Assembly (NCBI RefSeq): GCF_001411555.2
Contig: NC_049907.1
Location: 8,812,243 to 8,876,242, forward strand
Origin: Juglans regia
Taxonomy: Eukaryota; Streptophyta; Magnoliopsida; Fagales; Juglandaceae
Length of the DNA: 64,000 bases
Direction of reading: 5' to 3'
In this document: in pieces, positions 23,301 through 34,478 of the stretch
Numbering within the stretch: the first letter of the stretch is position 1
Layout of the letters: the number at the start of each line of letters is the position of its first letter
Notes under the pieces: model-generated
Databases searched by the model: none
What the model was told of the DNA's origin: nothing
The model's input: only the letters and a program-made list of their open reading frames with translations
Translations under genes and position numbers: made by a program

Positions 23301-26300
23301 TAGGAAAAATTATGGGTTCTATGGCCTTAGAAATGAGTAATAATGTCAGCCAAAAGTATTAAACCAATCATCACCCAATATCAAAACTCACTGTGTCTCT
23401 GTCGAATTTCAGTGATTTGAGCTCCCCCTGGAAAGATTCCTTCAATTTTTGTTCCTCTGAGGATGCAAAAAGAAAAGCAGGCATCTCAAAACAAAAGATT
23501 GTTGAGAACCATTTCTGGATTTTCAGACTGAAGAACTGTACCTTGTAATTTTGACTGAATATTTTCCAACTTTGTGCGTTCTTTTTCAAGTTCCATCCTC
23601 AATTGTTTTAACTCACGAGTGACCTGCACTGCTGCAGGGGACCTATTTTTCTCTTCTAGCGAATCTGCAAGCTCCTAGAAGGCATTCATATATCTGTTGT
23701 CAAGTTCATTCATCATTAAAAGAAAAGAGTACAGCAAAATGGGAAAAAAATGCATTGTGCCAAAACACATAAATACATTTGTCAAATCAAGTGTCGTTAC
23801 CTCAAAACATTTGCATTTGTAGCCTGAGTCTCTAGATACAGCCAAAAGTGCTTTAAAAAAAAAAGAATCAATGAAAAGTAACGAAATAGTCCAGGCAAAT
23901 AAAATAAAAATGAAGTTGCTCAAACTTCCTAGGAAAATACAAGTATTCAGAATGAAAGGTGCAATTACCTTCTCCCTCCCAAGCAAGTTTGAATGTTTTG
24001 CTTCCATCTTACTTTGAGTGACAACAGATTGAACAGCATGTGTGATTCCATTGCCATTGCTTATTCCATCCTGTTTGGAGACAACACCATTGTCTATCTG
24101 GTTTCCAGCATAACGGGATTTTGCTTGAGTTGTGATTCTATGCTGTCGGTTGGGTGATTGATCAGCACTCCCCTGAAAGTCGCCAACAATTCAGCCAATA
24201 CCCGATACCAAATCTTTATATATATATATATATATTTGATAAGATATATATATTAATCACACATGGGATAATAATTGCATGATTCAATATACAGGTCTAC
24301 TTTCTCCAGCAGAGACGATCAGAGTGTAAATTCTTTTCTAATGGTGCACAGGCCCTTGGCAAGAAGTTTCCCGCAAGTGCAACTCGGGTAATTCAAGAGG
24401 AAAATCCCCCATGGCCCCTAGAGATTATTTGCATCCAGTGGGATTCAAACCCTTGGACCTTGGAGGGAGCATACCACCAAGACCAAGGCTTTTACCACTT
24501 GAGCCAACCTCTAGGGGTTATCAGAGTGTTATTCTACAAAAAAGGATGGAGTATATAAGAGAATTGCTTGAACTCTAAACCCAATACATCCAAAACCCCA
24601 CATTGTAACAACAGGGCAAGATAACTTTTATTCTGTCTGAGTCTCTTCCAGGACACAGTATGGATGGAAGAGAGATAACAAAGGATCGCAAAGAAGAGAA
24701 TAAAATCATGTAGTAACGGCAAAACTTGATTGACTTTTAAACTGAGAAATAAAATTAAATGCCCTTACTGTCACATACTAGGCCATTTCAAGGGAGAAGA
24801 CTAAAAGAACACTTCTGAAATTGCCAAATGCAAACGTTCTTTTGTCCTGTTATGAGGATGAGGCTTTACGGTATATGGGAGATTAGGGTTTACATTTTTC
24901 TCACTACTATTATCCTATAACACTCTAACCCAGACACAACCACGTGTCAAAGTCTTATATTATCTGAACATGCGTGCAGCTACAATACCTGGCATTGTAC
25001 TGCCCTGTAGGAAATAAAGGTTCCCAAACCTTTTGCTCTTCTTCACAACCATGGCATCATTTGTAACCTCCAAGGTTCTACCTTCAATAGAACAAAGGAG
25101 CAATCTTATCAAAGTGCTGAGGGGTGCAACACATGTATACATGAAGTATATAAAAGGACAAATCCAACTAGCGAGGAAGAACAAAAGGAAGAAAAATCCT
25201 TGAAACCTAGAAAGCTAAAAATTGGAAGCTGTAATGAAGGGAGTTAAATATTATGACTTCTAACTTTGTCACCGTCCTCTCACAATCTTAAATAGTATGG
25301 AAAGGAAGTAACTTCCAAATATACCACATTAAACATAGTGGGAATATCCTCCAAACTTCTAAATTTTTGTGACTTCCAAAAGGATTCCGCCAACATATAT
25401 ACCAACTACTCCACTATCTGCTATGACATGAACCACTCAATCCCAAAAGTTCTGAATATCACTAGACATCTCACACTGTAGCAGAAGATGATTGAAGCTT
25501 CCCCATTCTGCTTACACATACAACACTAACCCATAATGACAATATTCTGCTTCCTCAAGTTATCCATTGTTAAGATCTCCCTAAGCTGTCATCCAAACCA
25601 AAAGTGCTACCCTTGAAGGCGCCTTGTTTCTCCAAGTACTCTTCCAAGGAAATGAAGAGCCAAGTGAAGAGATAATCACATTGAAGAAGGGTTTAAACTC
25701 AAATATTTTCGAATTCAAGAAGTGTGGATAAGTGGCCTAACAAGGATCCGATAAATTTTATCATAACCACCTCTTCTCCACTTAAAGGAATGCAACCTGT
25801 TAAAGAACGAAGAGAATAACTCCACCTCCCCATCATGTGTTGATCTGATAGAAGTTATGGCATGTTGTCGGAGATTTGCAGATGTTCTGCAACCAAATCC
25901 TTCTCATAACAAGATATATGAAACAACTTCAAGAAAACAGTCTTCAAAAGCAGGTCCCCGCGCCAAACATCGTACAAAATCTTGTTTTAGACCCATTATG
26001 TACCTCATAACAATACAAGATAAGCCCCCCAACTACTACTTTTTTTCCCACGCCCCAACCACAAAAGGTCCATTGACCTCATTTGAACACCATCCTCACC
26101 ACATGCTATCATATTTGGCTTCCAACACCAATCATCACAAAGTTTCTCTCTCCATGTTATAACGAAAACTTTGTTATACAAAAGAAAAATACTAATCACC
26201 AAACCACCTAACTAAATTAGAGTGCAAATCTTGGACCACTGGATTGGGTGGAACATGAACTCATTGTGAATTCTTCCCCACAAAAGATTCCTTTGAAGCT

Positions 26301-29300
26301 TCTCTAGATGTTTTGCTACACCAGATGGTGAAAAGACACAAGAAATATGTTAGCAAGTTAGAAAGATCTTAATCAAAGTAACCCACCGCCTTTGGATAAA
26401 TATAATGTCTTCCACCCAACTAGGTGACGTTCCCAAATGCTATAATCATTGGATTTCATCTTAAACGATGCCCTTAATGGGAGACGCTAATACTTCTAGG
26501 GAAAAGATGACCCTACCTTCATGTTAAACACTCAATATCATCTACCACTCCAGTTAGTACTAATTCAGACTAGGCCAAATTAATTTTCAGTTCTGAAACA
26601 ACCTCAAACTTTAGGAATAAATAGCGCAATAATGGAGATGATCCTTTGTAGCCTCAAAAATAATCAAAGTATATCACAAAATAGGAGATGAGATAGGACA
26701 AGCTCTTCATTTTATCTCGTCCCCATCAAGAAAACTGAAAGGGGCCCCCTGTTTACAACAGCTAACAACTTTCTACTCGGTGCCTCCATTAAAAAAAACA
26801 GTTGAACTTTATTAACGATCACAACAAGGTGTTGCCCAAGTATATAGGGCCTATACATGAGAAGCACCAATCAAGAAAACGAGAAAATAAGTAAGAAGTC
26901 CTGAAAACATGAATAAAAAAATAAAATGAGCAGACATCCAGTGATAAAGGTTTAAAAAAAAAAAAATCTTAAGGTCATGTCTGCCCCCATCTTCTCCTTA
27001 TCCTCAAAGCTTGAGTTGTTCCTCTCTCTCTAATCACTGATCATACCAAGTCGTGACCGGGGCCTTATCACCATCCAAAGTGTTCACCACTTGAAAAAAC
27101 TAACTCTCATCAAAGGCTCTTTCCATCCACATCATCCTCTTCATCGATGGAGTCAAAAGCTAAGACAAACCAAAATTGGCCCTGGTAAGCCTTTATATAA
27201 ATGACAGTAAAAATACCTCTTGTGCAGGATTACTTTATCTCATATTATCTCATCCCTCCTTTGGTATCCAAAATTAGTTTTTAATGATACACACACAGCC
27301 TAAGATATGCAGCCCATTTTGACCAAATTTTGGTTTTTCAAAAGGGTAATGCTCGGTTAGTTTGTTTAACTTCAATTCTCAGTTTGATGCAGAGTTGTTC
27401 ATTACCAAATGAATAATAATCTAGACTGGCCCCAAGGATAGAAATTAATTTAATTTGGCTCCACATATTATCATGTTATTTTTTCCTGTCTCGTCAAGTT
27501 GTTCTCTTTCCTTAATTTCCAAAATAAGAAATATCTCCCATTTGTGAGCTTTCCAGATTTTCAGAAAATTCTTCCAAACCAAAACTAAAACAAACCAACA
27601 ATCTTCCCAACCCAACTAACTCAATTTATGGGATGTTTTCAGCTTGTGTCTATAATCAATAGGTGATTATAAGCTTTCTCCTTAATTTCCCAACAATAAC
27701 ATAATAAATGACATTAGCTACTCATTAAAAAAATGGCATTAACAAAGGCTATATAGGAAAATTTCTAAGAACTCATTCACCAAATAATGTCAAGGACTCA
27801 ACTATACACGTACATCTCAGCTACAATGGGCAAAGAGCAAAGGCACCTCTCAAGTGACACAAAAGAAGTTGAGCTCCCCATGACATTAATGCCGTCATTG
27901 TACACATCAAGTACAACATTGTTCACATTCTCCTCCAAAGCCGCAATCATGTTCCACATCATTCATGTTTTCCCATAAGCCCAACATCAAACCCATCATT
28001 ATCTCCAGGTTTTGTAGGAAAAGAATGCTGAATTTACGGGCTATTAAATAAGTTTCGAAAATAAGTGCCTTGAAATGTGTGATTCATGATTGGATGGGAG
28101 GTATTTTGGGGCTCAATGTTTTGGTAGGAACTTTTGAAGATATGAGAATCAGTGACAAGAGTAGCGTAGAGTTTCACAAACCATAATTAAATGAGATATG
28201 CAAGTTTCTAAGCGGAGGAGATGTTATGTAACTAATCAAATGGGAGATTTGAGTAAATTTAGTTTGGCCAGTTACTATTTTGCAACCTGATAATAGAACT
28301 AGACAAGAACCTAAGCTGTGTTAATATATGCAAAGCTAGGAAAAAAAATAGTAGCAACATTTTCATAATTTGAACCAGTTTCACGCAAATACATAATACA
28401 CTTCACTTACAACTCAACAACTACCTTGTGAACATTAACGCCATTTGCGAGTGCTTTGGCACCTTCATTTCCTGATGCATTCTGAGCTGCATTGGTTGCA
28501 TCCAAATTTTGTTTCAAAGATCCATTTTCTTTATTCAATCTAGATATCTGATCCTGCCAACATGGAGGAGGGGGGAATTTTATTTTTTATAATGTCAAAG
28601 GCCTTTAAAACAGTAGTAGCTAGTAATTGGATAAATATTGAGATTCTTGCTGACATTGGAGTACCTCCTTTTCTTTCAACAAAGCAGCATAATTAACCGA
28701 TAATGCTTTAATTTCCGCTTCAGATTCCTGAAGTCTCTTGATTTCAGATTTGTACCGCTCAATCTACAATAAGCACAACATCTTTTAACCAAAATCAATA
28801 ACAGAAAAATCGATGCTTGATCCACTTTTACAGCTACATTTTGCAGCATACCCACAACAAAAGCCAAGGTATGCATGAATCATACAACATGCAGATATGA
28901 TAATAATATAAAAACTAAGATTTAACCTTCTCCAGGGCTTATATCGAAAAAATAAAATAATATCACATCTAATTCCTACTAAGCTATTTGTATCGGGATG
29001 TGGCAGGCAAGTGTAAGCCTATCTAGATGGCGCACAAATTATAACAGAGGCTACAACGTGTAACATCACCCTTCCAAGTCCAAACATGAGAGACTCCAAA
29101 TTGTCTCATGATATAACACCCTTTTATCGTCGTGGGCCGTAGATTAGCTGAAAGAAAATTTGAGAAGTTCACAAAAACTCACTTGATAAAAAATTCAAAA
29201 TATACAGACTCAACACTCACAATGCAACTGTAAAATTAAACACTTAGAAGCAACTGTCAAAATACACATTAATATTACAAGTGGAAGGCATTATAATTTC

Positions 29301-30640
29301 TTCATTGAATGTTTCAAAAACATCTACTTAGTTCCTGGACAACAATCCACTTATTTGGTATGCATCATGATTAGGAAATTGGACTCTGATAGACAACCAA
29401 GCATCATCTCAGCTTCCTACTACTTTTATCACAATAGTAAAGAAGAATTCACCTGATCATAAACATATAATCTGAAACGAATATGTTTAGTCATAACACA
29501 TTTTTTTCTTTTTTGATGATGGGAGAACTACCCCAGGGCAGAGCCCTTATGACTCACCCATGAAACCTAAACCCCCGGGGAGGCTAGCACAGCAACCCAC
29601 CGCCATGACCTCCCACTTAAATCGCAATTTGATCCCAGTGGGAATCAAACCTGTGACATGGGGCTCATGCACACAAGTTCACCCTTACCCACTTGGGTTA
29701 CCCACGGTTGGATGTTTAGTTATAACACATAATATCATATGAAAGTCGCAGCTCCTTCAACACCAAAACATCTTGAACATCTTCACCCTTGCTTGAGAAA
29801 ATGTGTGTATCCATATATAAAGAGAAAAATGGGGTCAAAAATTTTTTGGGAATTAGCTGTAGAGTGATGAGCATGATTCCCCTTTCTGGTCTGCCAGACC
29901 AATCATTCCCAAAAGGTCCTATTATCGTTCTGTACCATTATGATTGGAGATTTGGGCAAAATATGTACTTCCTCGGGAATGAAGAAAATCGATTAATTCT
30001 CATTTGGTATTTTGGCTTAAATTCTTTTGACTCCTCGAGACTCAATCAAATCCTCTCTTTTGAGGATTGAATGCACTTCTATAGCTCCATATTTTGGTAA
30101 TCTCTTGTTTTGTTCCTGAAAACTCATGGAGTAGCCCATCCCCTAGCTCCAATTCGGAAGTGAAATGTTAGCTTAAATACTTTTTTGATAAGTAAATGTT
30201 AGCTTAAATACTAAGCAAAATCCAAAATGAATTCCCCAACAAATCCCATAATGACAATCGCATACATTCTAATCCCTACCAAACCAAAGTGGCTTACATA
30301 TCAAAACAAAAACAACCTTCTTACAGTTCACCTTGTCACAAAAAAAATAAAATTAAATTACAAAATTAAACCAAATTCCTTACTAGAATAAAAAAAATTA
30401 TACAAGAGCTCAGGGCTATACCTCGAAATTAGACGGGGAATCGATCCCATTCGCCACCGGAGAGCGCGAGACCGAATTAGAATGCGCGAAACTGTGGGAA
30501 CTCCTCCGATCAGAAACCGGAGAATCGTCTACTCTATTGCGGGAGACATAGATCTGGAGCTCCCCATCGTCATCGTCGTGGACATCGAGCGCGATCTTGT
30601 TCAAGCTCTCCTTCAAATTCGCAATCGAGTTCCACATCAT
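17333..30640 (-). CDS. Golgin candidate 3/4-like coiled-coil protein (GRAB / GRIP-related), fifteen exons
   Basis: Exons in transcript order: 30640-30422, 28763-28665, 28553-28425, 24172-23969, 23674-23542, 23456-23392, 23070-22903, 22773-22663, 22446-22300, 20513-20217, 20082-20017, 19117-18915, 18690-18636, 17987-17805, 17650-17333. Every junction is GT-AG and keeps frame, giving about 798 residues. The N-terminus reads MMWNSIANLKESLNKIALDV, a signature of plant golgins GC3/GC4. Residues about 75-630 are mostly heptad-like coiled coil. Exon 10 holds ATIDAKNVELLNLQTALGQY of the GRAB (GRIP-related Arf-binding) region. Exons 12-14 hold SIDSDFLVDRRIVIKLLVTY and VRMLGFSDEDKQRIG. A Gly-rich link and a Ser/Pro-rich tail end in LLPKY. 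Such golgins bind Arf-type GTPases and tether vesicles at Golgi membranes. The second Met (30637) is an equally good start. Introns hold LINEs, SINEs and an hAT element. Confidence 0.93.
19441..19640 (-). mobile_element. LINE-type 3' fragment in a golgin intron
   Basis: A T-rich start is followed by GTAAACAAAATTTTATTGAT, a sequence that recurs at 3' ends of plant LINEs in reverse orientation. The flanks share a degenerate GAGGRAGCTGGC repeat (19428-19439 and 19636-19648), a possible target duplication. Confidence 0.5.
20737..20797 (-). mobile_element. Tail-only retroposon insertion 2 (25 bp)
   Basis: An identical 18-bp repeat (AGTTCAATATAGGAAACT) occurs at 20737-20754 and 20780-20797. Only a T run plus ATAAAGC separates the two copies. 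It looks like insertion of just the tail of a SINE or LINE. Confidence 0.72.
20870..21960 (+). mobile_element. LINE remnant with RNase H domain, split by an hAT element
   Basis: Codons at 20873-21030 give RDNPGEADCGDVIR, then SDGSFAAGF, matching the RNase H domain of plant L1-type LINEs. After the hAT insertion, SHVYREGTCLVD near 21700-21735 matches the usual end of that domain (HVYREGN-x-VAD). A tail with AATAAAAAAATAAAAAAAA ends near 21958. The copy is truncated at the 5' side, contains substitutions at normally conserved acidic sites and lies in the sense-opposed orientation within golgin intron 9. Confidence 0.8.
21139..21672. mobile_element. Non-autonomous hAT-like element, 534 bp, nested in the LINE
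   Basis: An identical 8-bp duplication TTTAGGAG lies at 21131-21138 and 21673-21680. The ends TAGGCCTGTTCATC and complement of TATTACTGTTCATCC are inverted. Sub-terminal tracts rich in CCGGTT / GGGTTCCGG are also inverted. It interrupts the LINE RNase H region, so it is the younger insertion. Confidence 0.85.
22579..22606. repeat. (GA)n microsatellite
   Basis: A GA dinucleotide run of about 14 units in the intron between golgin exons 8 and 9. Confidence 0.93.
24217..24235. repeat. (TA)n microsatellite
   Basis: A pure TA run just upstream, on the minus strand, of golgin exon 4. Confidence 0.9.
24318..24529 (-). mobile_element. tRNA-derived SINE in golgin intron 3
   Basis: The 10-bp repeat ATCAGAGTGT flanks the element (24318-24327 and 24520-24529). 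On the minus strand it contains TGGCTCAAGTGG, similar to an A box, and GGTTTGAATCCC, similar to a B box, about 40 bases apart, the internal RNA polymerase III promoter of tRNA-derived SINEs. Confidence 0.8.
25110..26700 (-). mobile_element. Degenerate L1-type LINE, reverse transcriptase C-terminal part
   Basis: Minus-strand translation around 26440-26220 gives KGGRVTLIK-like and LEKLQRNFLWG, and around 25540-25470 gives MLCKQNGEASNHLLLQCE. These match the end of the reverse transcriptase and the zinc-finger-like region of plant L1-type LINEs. The frame is broken many times. The last recognisable block ends near 25110. The element is antisense-free, in the same direction as the golgin gene, inside its intron 3. 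Confidence 0.78.
26791..26960 (-). repeat. LINE/SINE 3'-end fragment
   Basis: The sequence AACTTTATTAACGATCACAA followed by GTGTTGCCCAAGTATATAGG resembles the reverse complement of plant LINE 3' ends such as the one at 19441-19640. Boundaries are not clear. Confidence 0.4.
27798..28265 (-). pseudogene. Duplicate of golgin exon 1 and its promoter, inside golgin intron 1
   Basis: A minus-strand frame of 54 codons starts at 27962 with MMWNMIAALEENVN and continues LDVYNDG, clearly matching MMWNSIANLKESLN and LDVHDDD of exon 1. The similarity extends upstream on the minus strand to about 28265, matching promoter and leader sequence at about 30660-30975 (for example a shared GTRACTAATCAA). The frame stops at 27798-27800 and has no obvious donor at the place used by exon 1. 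It is either a decayed tandem duplicate or an alternative first exon. Confidence 0.75.
29483..29729 (-). mobile_element. tRNA-derived SINE with an 18-bp target duplication
   Basis: ATGTTTAGTCATAACACA at 29483-29500 and the same 18-mer with one change at 29712-29729 flank about 211 bp. On the minus strand the element starts near an A box (TAACCCAAGTGGG) and has a B box GGTTTGATTCCC, and it ends in TCATCAAAAAAGAAAAAAA. The complete 5' end, internal promoter and tail make this a full-length insertion. Confidence 0.88.
30163..30211 (-). mobile_element. Tail-only retroposon insertion 3 (13 bp)
   Basis: The 18-mer AAATGTTAGCTTAAATAC occurs at 30163-30180 and again at 30194-30211, identical. The 13 bases between them are TTTTTTGATAAGT, the complement of the ACTTATCAAAAAA tail of plant retroposons. 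Confidence 0.8.
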
Positions 30641-32244
30641 CCAAAGGTTTGCCCAACGCACAAAGCCACCAAATCTACAATTATGCGCAGGTTTTTAAGG
30701 AAAGTGACGCTGAATCTGTGGGAGATCGTATGAGTTTGAGCGGAGAATCCGGGGGTCGATGCGAGAGAAAACTGAACCGGTGAGGATTTCTTTGGGACTC
30801 AGATTCCGTAGAGTAGGAAGTTCTGATAGATCTGAGAAGAATAGGGGCGTGGGATGGAGTATCGTTTCATACGACATAAATTGGGAATTAATGAACATAA
30901 AAGAAAATGAATATTTTGAGGAGCGGGACACGTTACGTGACTAATCAACGTGTGGGAGATTTTGGTAGATCTAAAAGCGTGACCCGTTACCGACAATTTC
31001 ACAACCCGATTTTGTGTCGTAAACGACAGGCTTGTACAATTGCTTAGCATTTTATATTTGTCGTTTTGCCCCATTTGTTCCTTTTTATCGACAAAAGCAA
31101 ATGTCCTAATGTTGTTGGCAGCAATGAAGTAAATGAATTTACGAGAATTTATCCATTAATGGGATTAGGGAGGTAAATGAACGAGTTTGTACAATTGTTT
31201 GCTTGATACTCTAATTAAGCTCGATTGTGAAAGTAGATACTCGTTTGATTAGTAAATGACATATATTTGATTAATCCTAATTCGACTCGATTAAGGTTCA
31301 TTAAGACACGCTCGTTTAGTCTCAACTCAATTCTTTAAGGATGTATTTGGATATTGAAGTGAGTTGAGTTGAGATGATAAAATATTGTTATAATATTATT
31401 TTTTAATATTATTATTATTTTAAGATTTGAAAAAATTAAATTATTTATTATATTTTATGTTGAGATTTGAAAAAGTTGTACTGATGAGTTAAGATGAGTT
31501 TAGAATCCAAACTCACCCTAAATCGACTCGATTAGAGCTTTTTCATAAATTGTTAAATATATATATAATTTATTCATATATATTAATATTGTTATATATA
31601 TATTTACTTTTATACATATTAAATTTAATAATATAAGTATATTGACCTTTATAATTAAATATATAACATGTAACCAGTTACTTATGCCTACTCATTTATG
31701 CCAATATATTAAATATAATCTATAATTATATGTTAGTTAATTAAGTATGCAAGTGATTAAATTATAGTAGCTATTTTATAGTATGTTTAATGCTTAGTAG
31801 GTGATGACTTACATAATTTAATATATTTTATCACTTCTTAATTTTAAATTTTAGTTTAATTTTATTTATTTTTATTGATTTTAGACTTCATTGTCATCAT
31901 TTAAATTTATTTTAGATTTGAAAAAAAAATATTCAAATTTTAGAAGTTTATTATCTAAGGACTCTCAAATTTAAAAGAATATTTATCTGAATATGAGAAC
32001 TTGTCATCAAAGCTATTTGGAGATAAAGATTAAGTTGAATTTTTGAAAGAGCAGAAGAAATCGAGACCAGTTAAAAAGGCAGATGACGAAGAATTGGAGC
32101 TGAAGAGATATTGAGAGATTTTCGGAAAGTTGACGTCAAGGAAAAAAAGGACTTTATATTTGGAAAGGTTGAAATTCAAAAGAAAAGAGACGTGGGAAGT
32201 GTGGAGAATAAAAACAAAAAAAACAAAAGAGAAGGGGTGGATGA
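30641..32244. other. Golgin promoter side and AT-rich intergenic DNA
   Basis: The first 350 bases are the golgin upstream region, including a CACGTT-type site near 30928. Beyond 31100 the DNA is AT-rich with CTCGATT / CGACTCGATT motifs recalling an old repeat. A Tourist-like MITE lies at 31339-31518. No gene is recognised. Confidence 0.55.
31339..31518. mobile_element. Tourist-like MITE, 180 bp (PIF/Harbinger type)
   Basis: TAA flanks both ends (31336-31338 and 31519-31521). The ends GGATGTATTTGGAT and the complement of GGGTGAGTTTGGAT are inverted with 11 of 14 matches. The interior has GAGTTGAGTTGAGATGA, matching the MITE at 7867-8033. A three-base TAA duplication with GG...GTTTGG ends fits the Tourist group. 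Confidence 0.8.
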
Positions 32245-33720
32245 TTTGATTATCCATAAAGCTACTTGCACACGGGAGGGGTACCCCCCGCGTACCCGTG
32301 GGTCCACGTCAGCCTAAGTGAAACGGTGCGTTCGGCAAAACTTCACCTAATGACTGACCTCGTTCGTTTACCCTCACCTCGTTTTCCCTCACCTCAGTGA
32401 CGGCTTCTTCTGGGTCGATGGCCATGGAACCCCGCAAGGAAGACAGCAAGCTTCGCAAGCAAGCTACGAAGACTATTAACGCAGGGAGGTACGATGGGTG
32501 GTCATCGTCTTTGGCTGAAACAAGCTTCCCCACCGACGTGCAGGAAGACGAAACACGAAGGGAGGTTCAGGTTGTTCTCATCTTCTATATCGCATCTTCT
32601 TCTTCGTATGCCCTAAACCGAATCAGCCATTGGTAGTGTTTCTTCGATGGGCGATTTCTTTGTTCCCATAATCACCGAATCTGGGTTTGGCTATGAGGAG
32701 GTTTACACGGAAACAGAAACCCTAACCCTAACCCTAAAGTTTTACATTTGAAATTCTTTTAGATTCGAAATATCATCTCATTTAGATTCGAAATGAAAGC
32801 TGATTTCGAAATTTGTTTGCATTCGAAACCTCCTCAGATTCGAAATTGCATCGGTATATACTCTGTTTTTTTACTTTAGGGCTGTTTCCTTTCATTTCTT
32901 CTTCTCCCTTCAGTTTGACATAGGTGAAGCAATGATTTCAAGTTTAATTGGCATGTGGAGACTTCAGTACTAATTGATAAGCATTTGTTTCTTCATTGCT
33001 ACTGCTGTGGGTTTTATTGTTTTGTATAGGAATAGATGAGTGTTCCCTTGAAAAGTCCTATTATACTTGTGCTAACATTCACATAGCATCTGAATTTCCC
33101 TTTGTGATATTGATTGAAAGTGTTTCCTGGAACAAATAAGCATAACTCATGTGTGTAGTAATTATTAACCTATAGTGTATCTCCAGAAACCGTACCCTCA
33201 CCCTAACCATAACTTGTGTAATCATGTGGTATTGAATGAGAGGCTATATTTAGGCAGCCAAGTGTTATGGACAATTGCAATGAAAATAAGCAGTGCAAGA
33301 TGTTGAACAATGCAAGATTTTGAATAATGCAAGATTTTGAACAATTGCATATGCAGTCCAAAAGTTTTTATCTTGGCTCCCGGGTTTGCAGTCTGAAGCA
33401 TTTGATATTCTATTAAATTTATGGAACGCTATATGCATTACTTATGCAGTCCAAACATGAAGTTTAAAATTGATACTATGAGTATATTATAATTAGCATC
33501 TGCTTCTTTCTTGTTGTCTTAGATCATGTTGTTAGGATATATGTGGTCAACTCTAAATGGTGGGATGGGGTTATGTTGTGTTTGAGTTAAGGTGGGATGA
33601 AATTGCATTTTAATCTTTTCTGCTTACTGTATTTATGGTAGCAAGCAACTAAAATGGTGATTAATTATTCACTTGGTTGTTCTATTTTTCTGAAAATTGT
33701 ATTGGATTAAATTTAAGAAT

Positions 33721-34279
33721 ATGTTATCATCCACCACGGGCTCTTCATCTGTTGGTAAACGAAGTATGGGTCAACCATTATGCTTTTGTAAAGTTGAAGC
33801 CCAAGTGAGATACTCATCTACTACAAGAAATCCAGGACGACCCTTCTTAGGGTGTCCTAAGTACAACACAAAGGTAACTACATTCATGTTTAATAACTAC
33901 TGGAATATTATGTGAATCTAACATGTTTCCAAAATATGTTTAAAATGATTAGGGATTACTATATTGTAAGTATTTCAAGTGGGTAGAGGAGGATGAATAC
34001 AAGAAGTCCGATCTTCGAGAAATTCACAATGAACTATTAAGAACCAAGAAAGAGCTGAAGAAAATACTGGATGATATCGAAAAGAGCAAGATTGATCTAT
34101 GTAAAAGAGCTGATGAGATTGAGATGAAAGAGATGGAGCTATCCCATAGAAATGAGGAGGTTGTGAACAAGGAGATGGCGCTTGTTGTACGCGAAGCTGA
34201 ATTAAGACGTTCACGCACACTACTCCGGGTGTATTGGGCATTTACATTTGTTGTAGCATGTTATTTGTGTTGTCGATAA
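33721..34279 (+). CDS. GRF-type zinc-finger protein with coiled coil and C-terminal membrane segment
   Basis: Two exons, 33721-33873 and 33953-34279, join in phase 0 (GT-AG) to give 159 residues. The zinc finger spans about residues 18-62: CFC, then NPGRPFLGCPKYNTK at the junction, then YCKYFKWVEE, the GRF pattern. Residues about 66-140 are charged and coiled-coil-like. The end, VYWAFTFVVACYLCCR, is a likely tail anchor. GRF fingers bind nucleic acid in topoisomerase and repair proteins; the role of this plant form is unknown. It lies inside MULE-1, on the opposite strand from the transposase gene, and has no stop or frame break. A small upstream frame (ATG 32418) ending in a possible donor near 32569 could be a leader exon. 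Confidence 0.82.
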
Positions 34280-34357
34280 GTGACTTAGGATTAGTATGAT
34301 TGTGTAGATTAAGACACTCAGAATATTTTCAAAGTGTAAGTCATTTTTGTATTTTTA

Positions 34358-34478
34358 TTTTTATGTTAATGAGTTGTGGAAGAAACTGGATGAAGCTACC
34401 GTGTTTGATATTTTTATGTTAATGAGTTGTGGAAGAAACTGGATGAAGCTACCGTGTTTGATGTTTTTATGTTAATGA
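34358..34478. repeat. 53-bp tandem duplication 3' of the GRF gene
   Basis: Two identical or nearly identical 53-bp units lie at 34358-34410 and 34411-34463, followed by 15 bases of a third copy. They sit 80 bases past the GRF stop and probably within its 3' UTR. Confidence 0.85.

Noticed and set aside
29501..29711. A-box and B-box sequences that could suggest a tRNA gene
   Set aside because: The arms do not fold as a tRNA and the segment has a long tail and target duplication, so it is a SINE.
32309..32533. Minus-strand frame next to the left end of the 10-kb element
   Set aside because: It is antisense to a plus-strand frame with a better start and a possible donor site, and neither has a domain.
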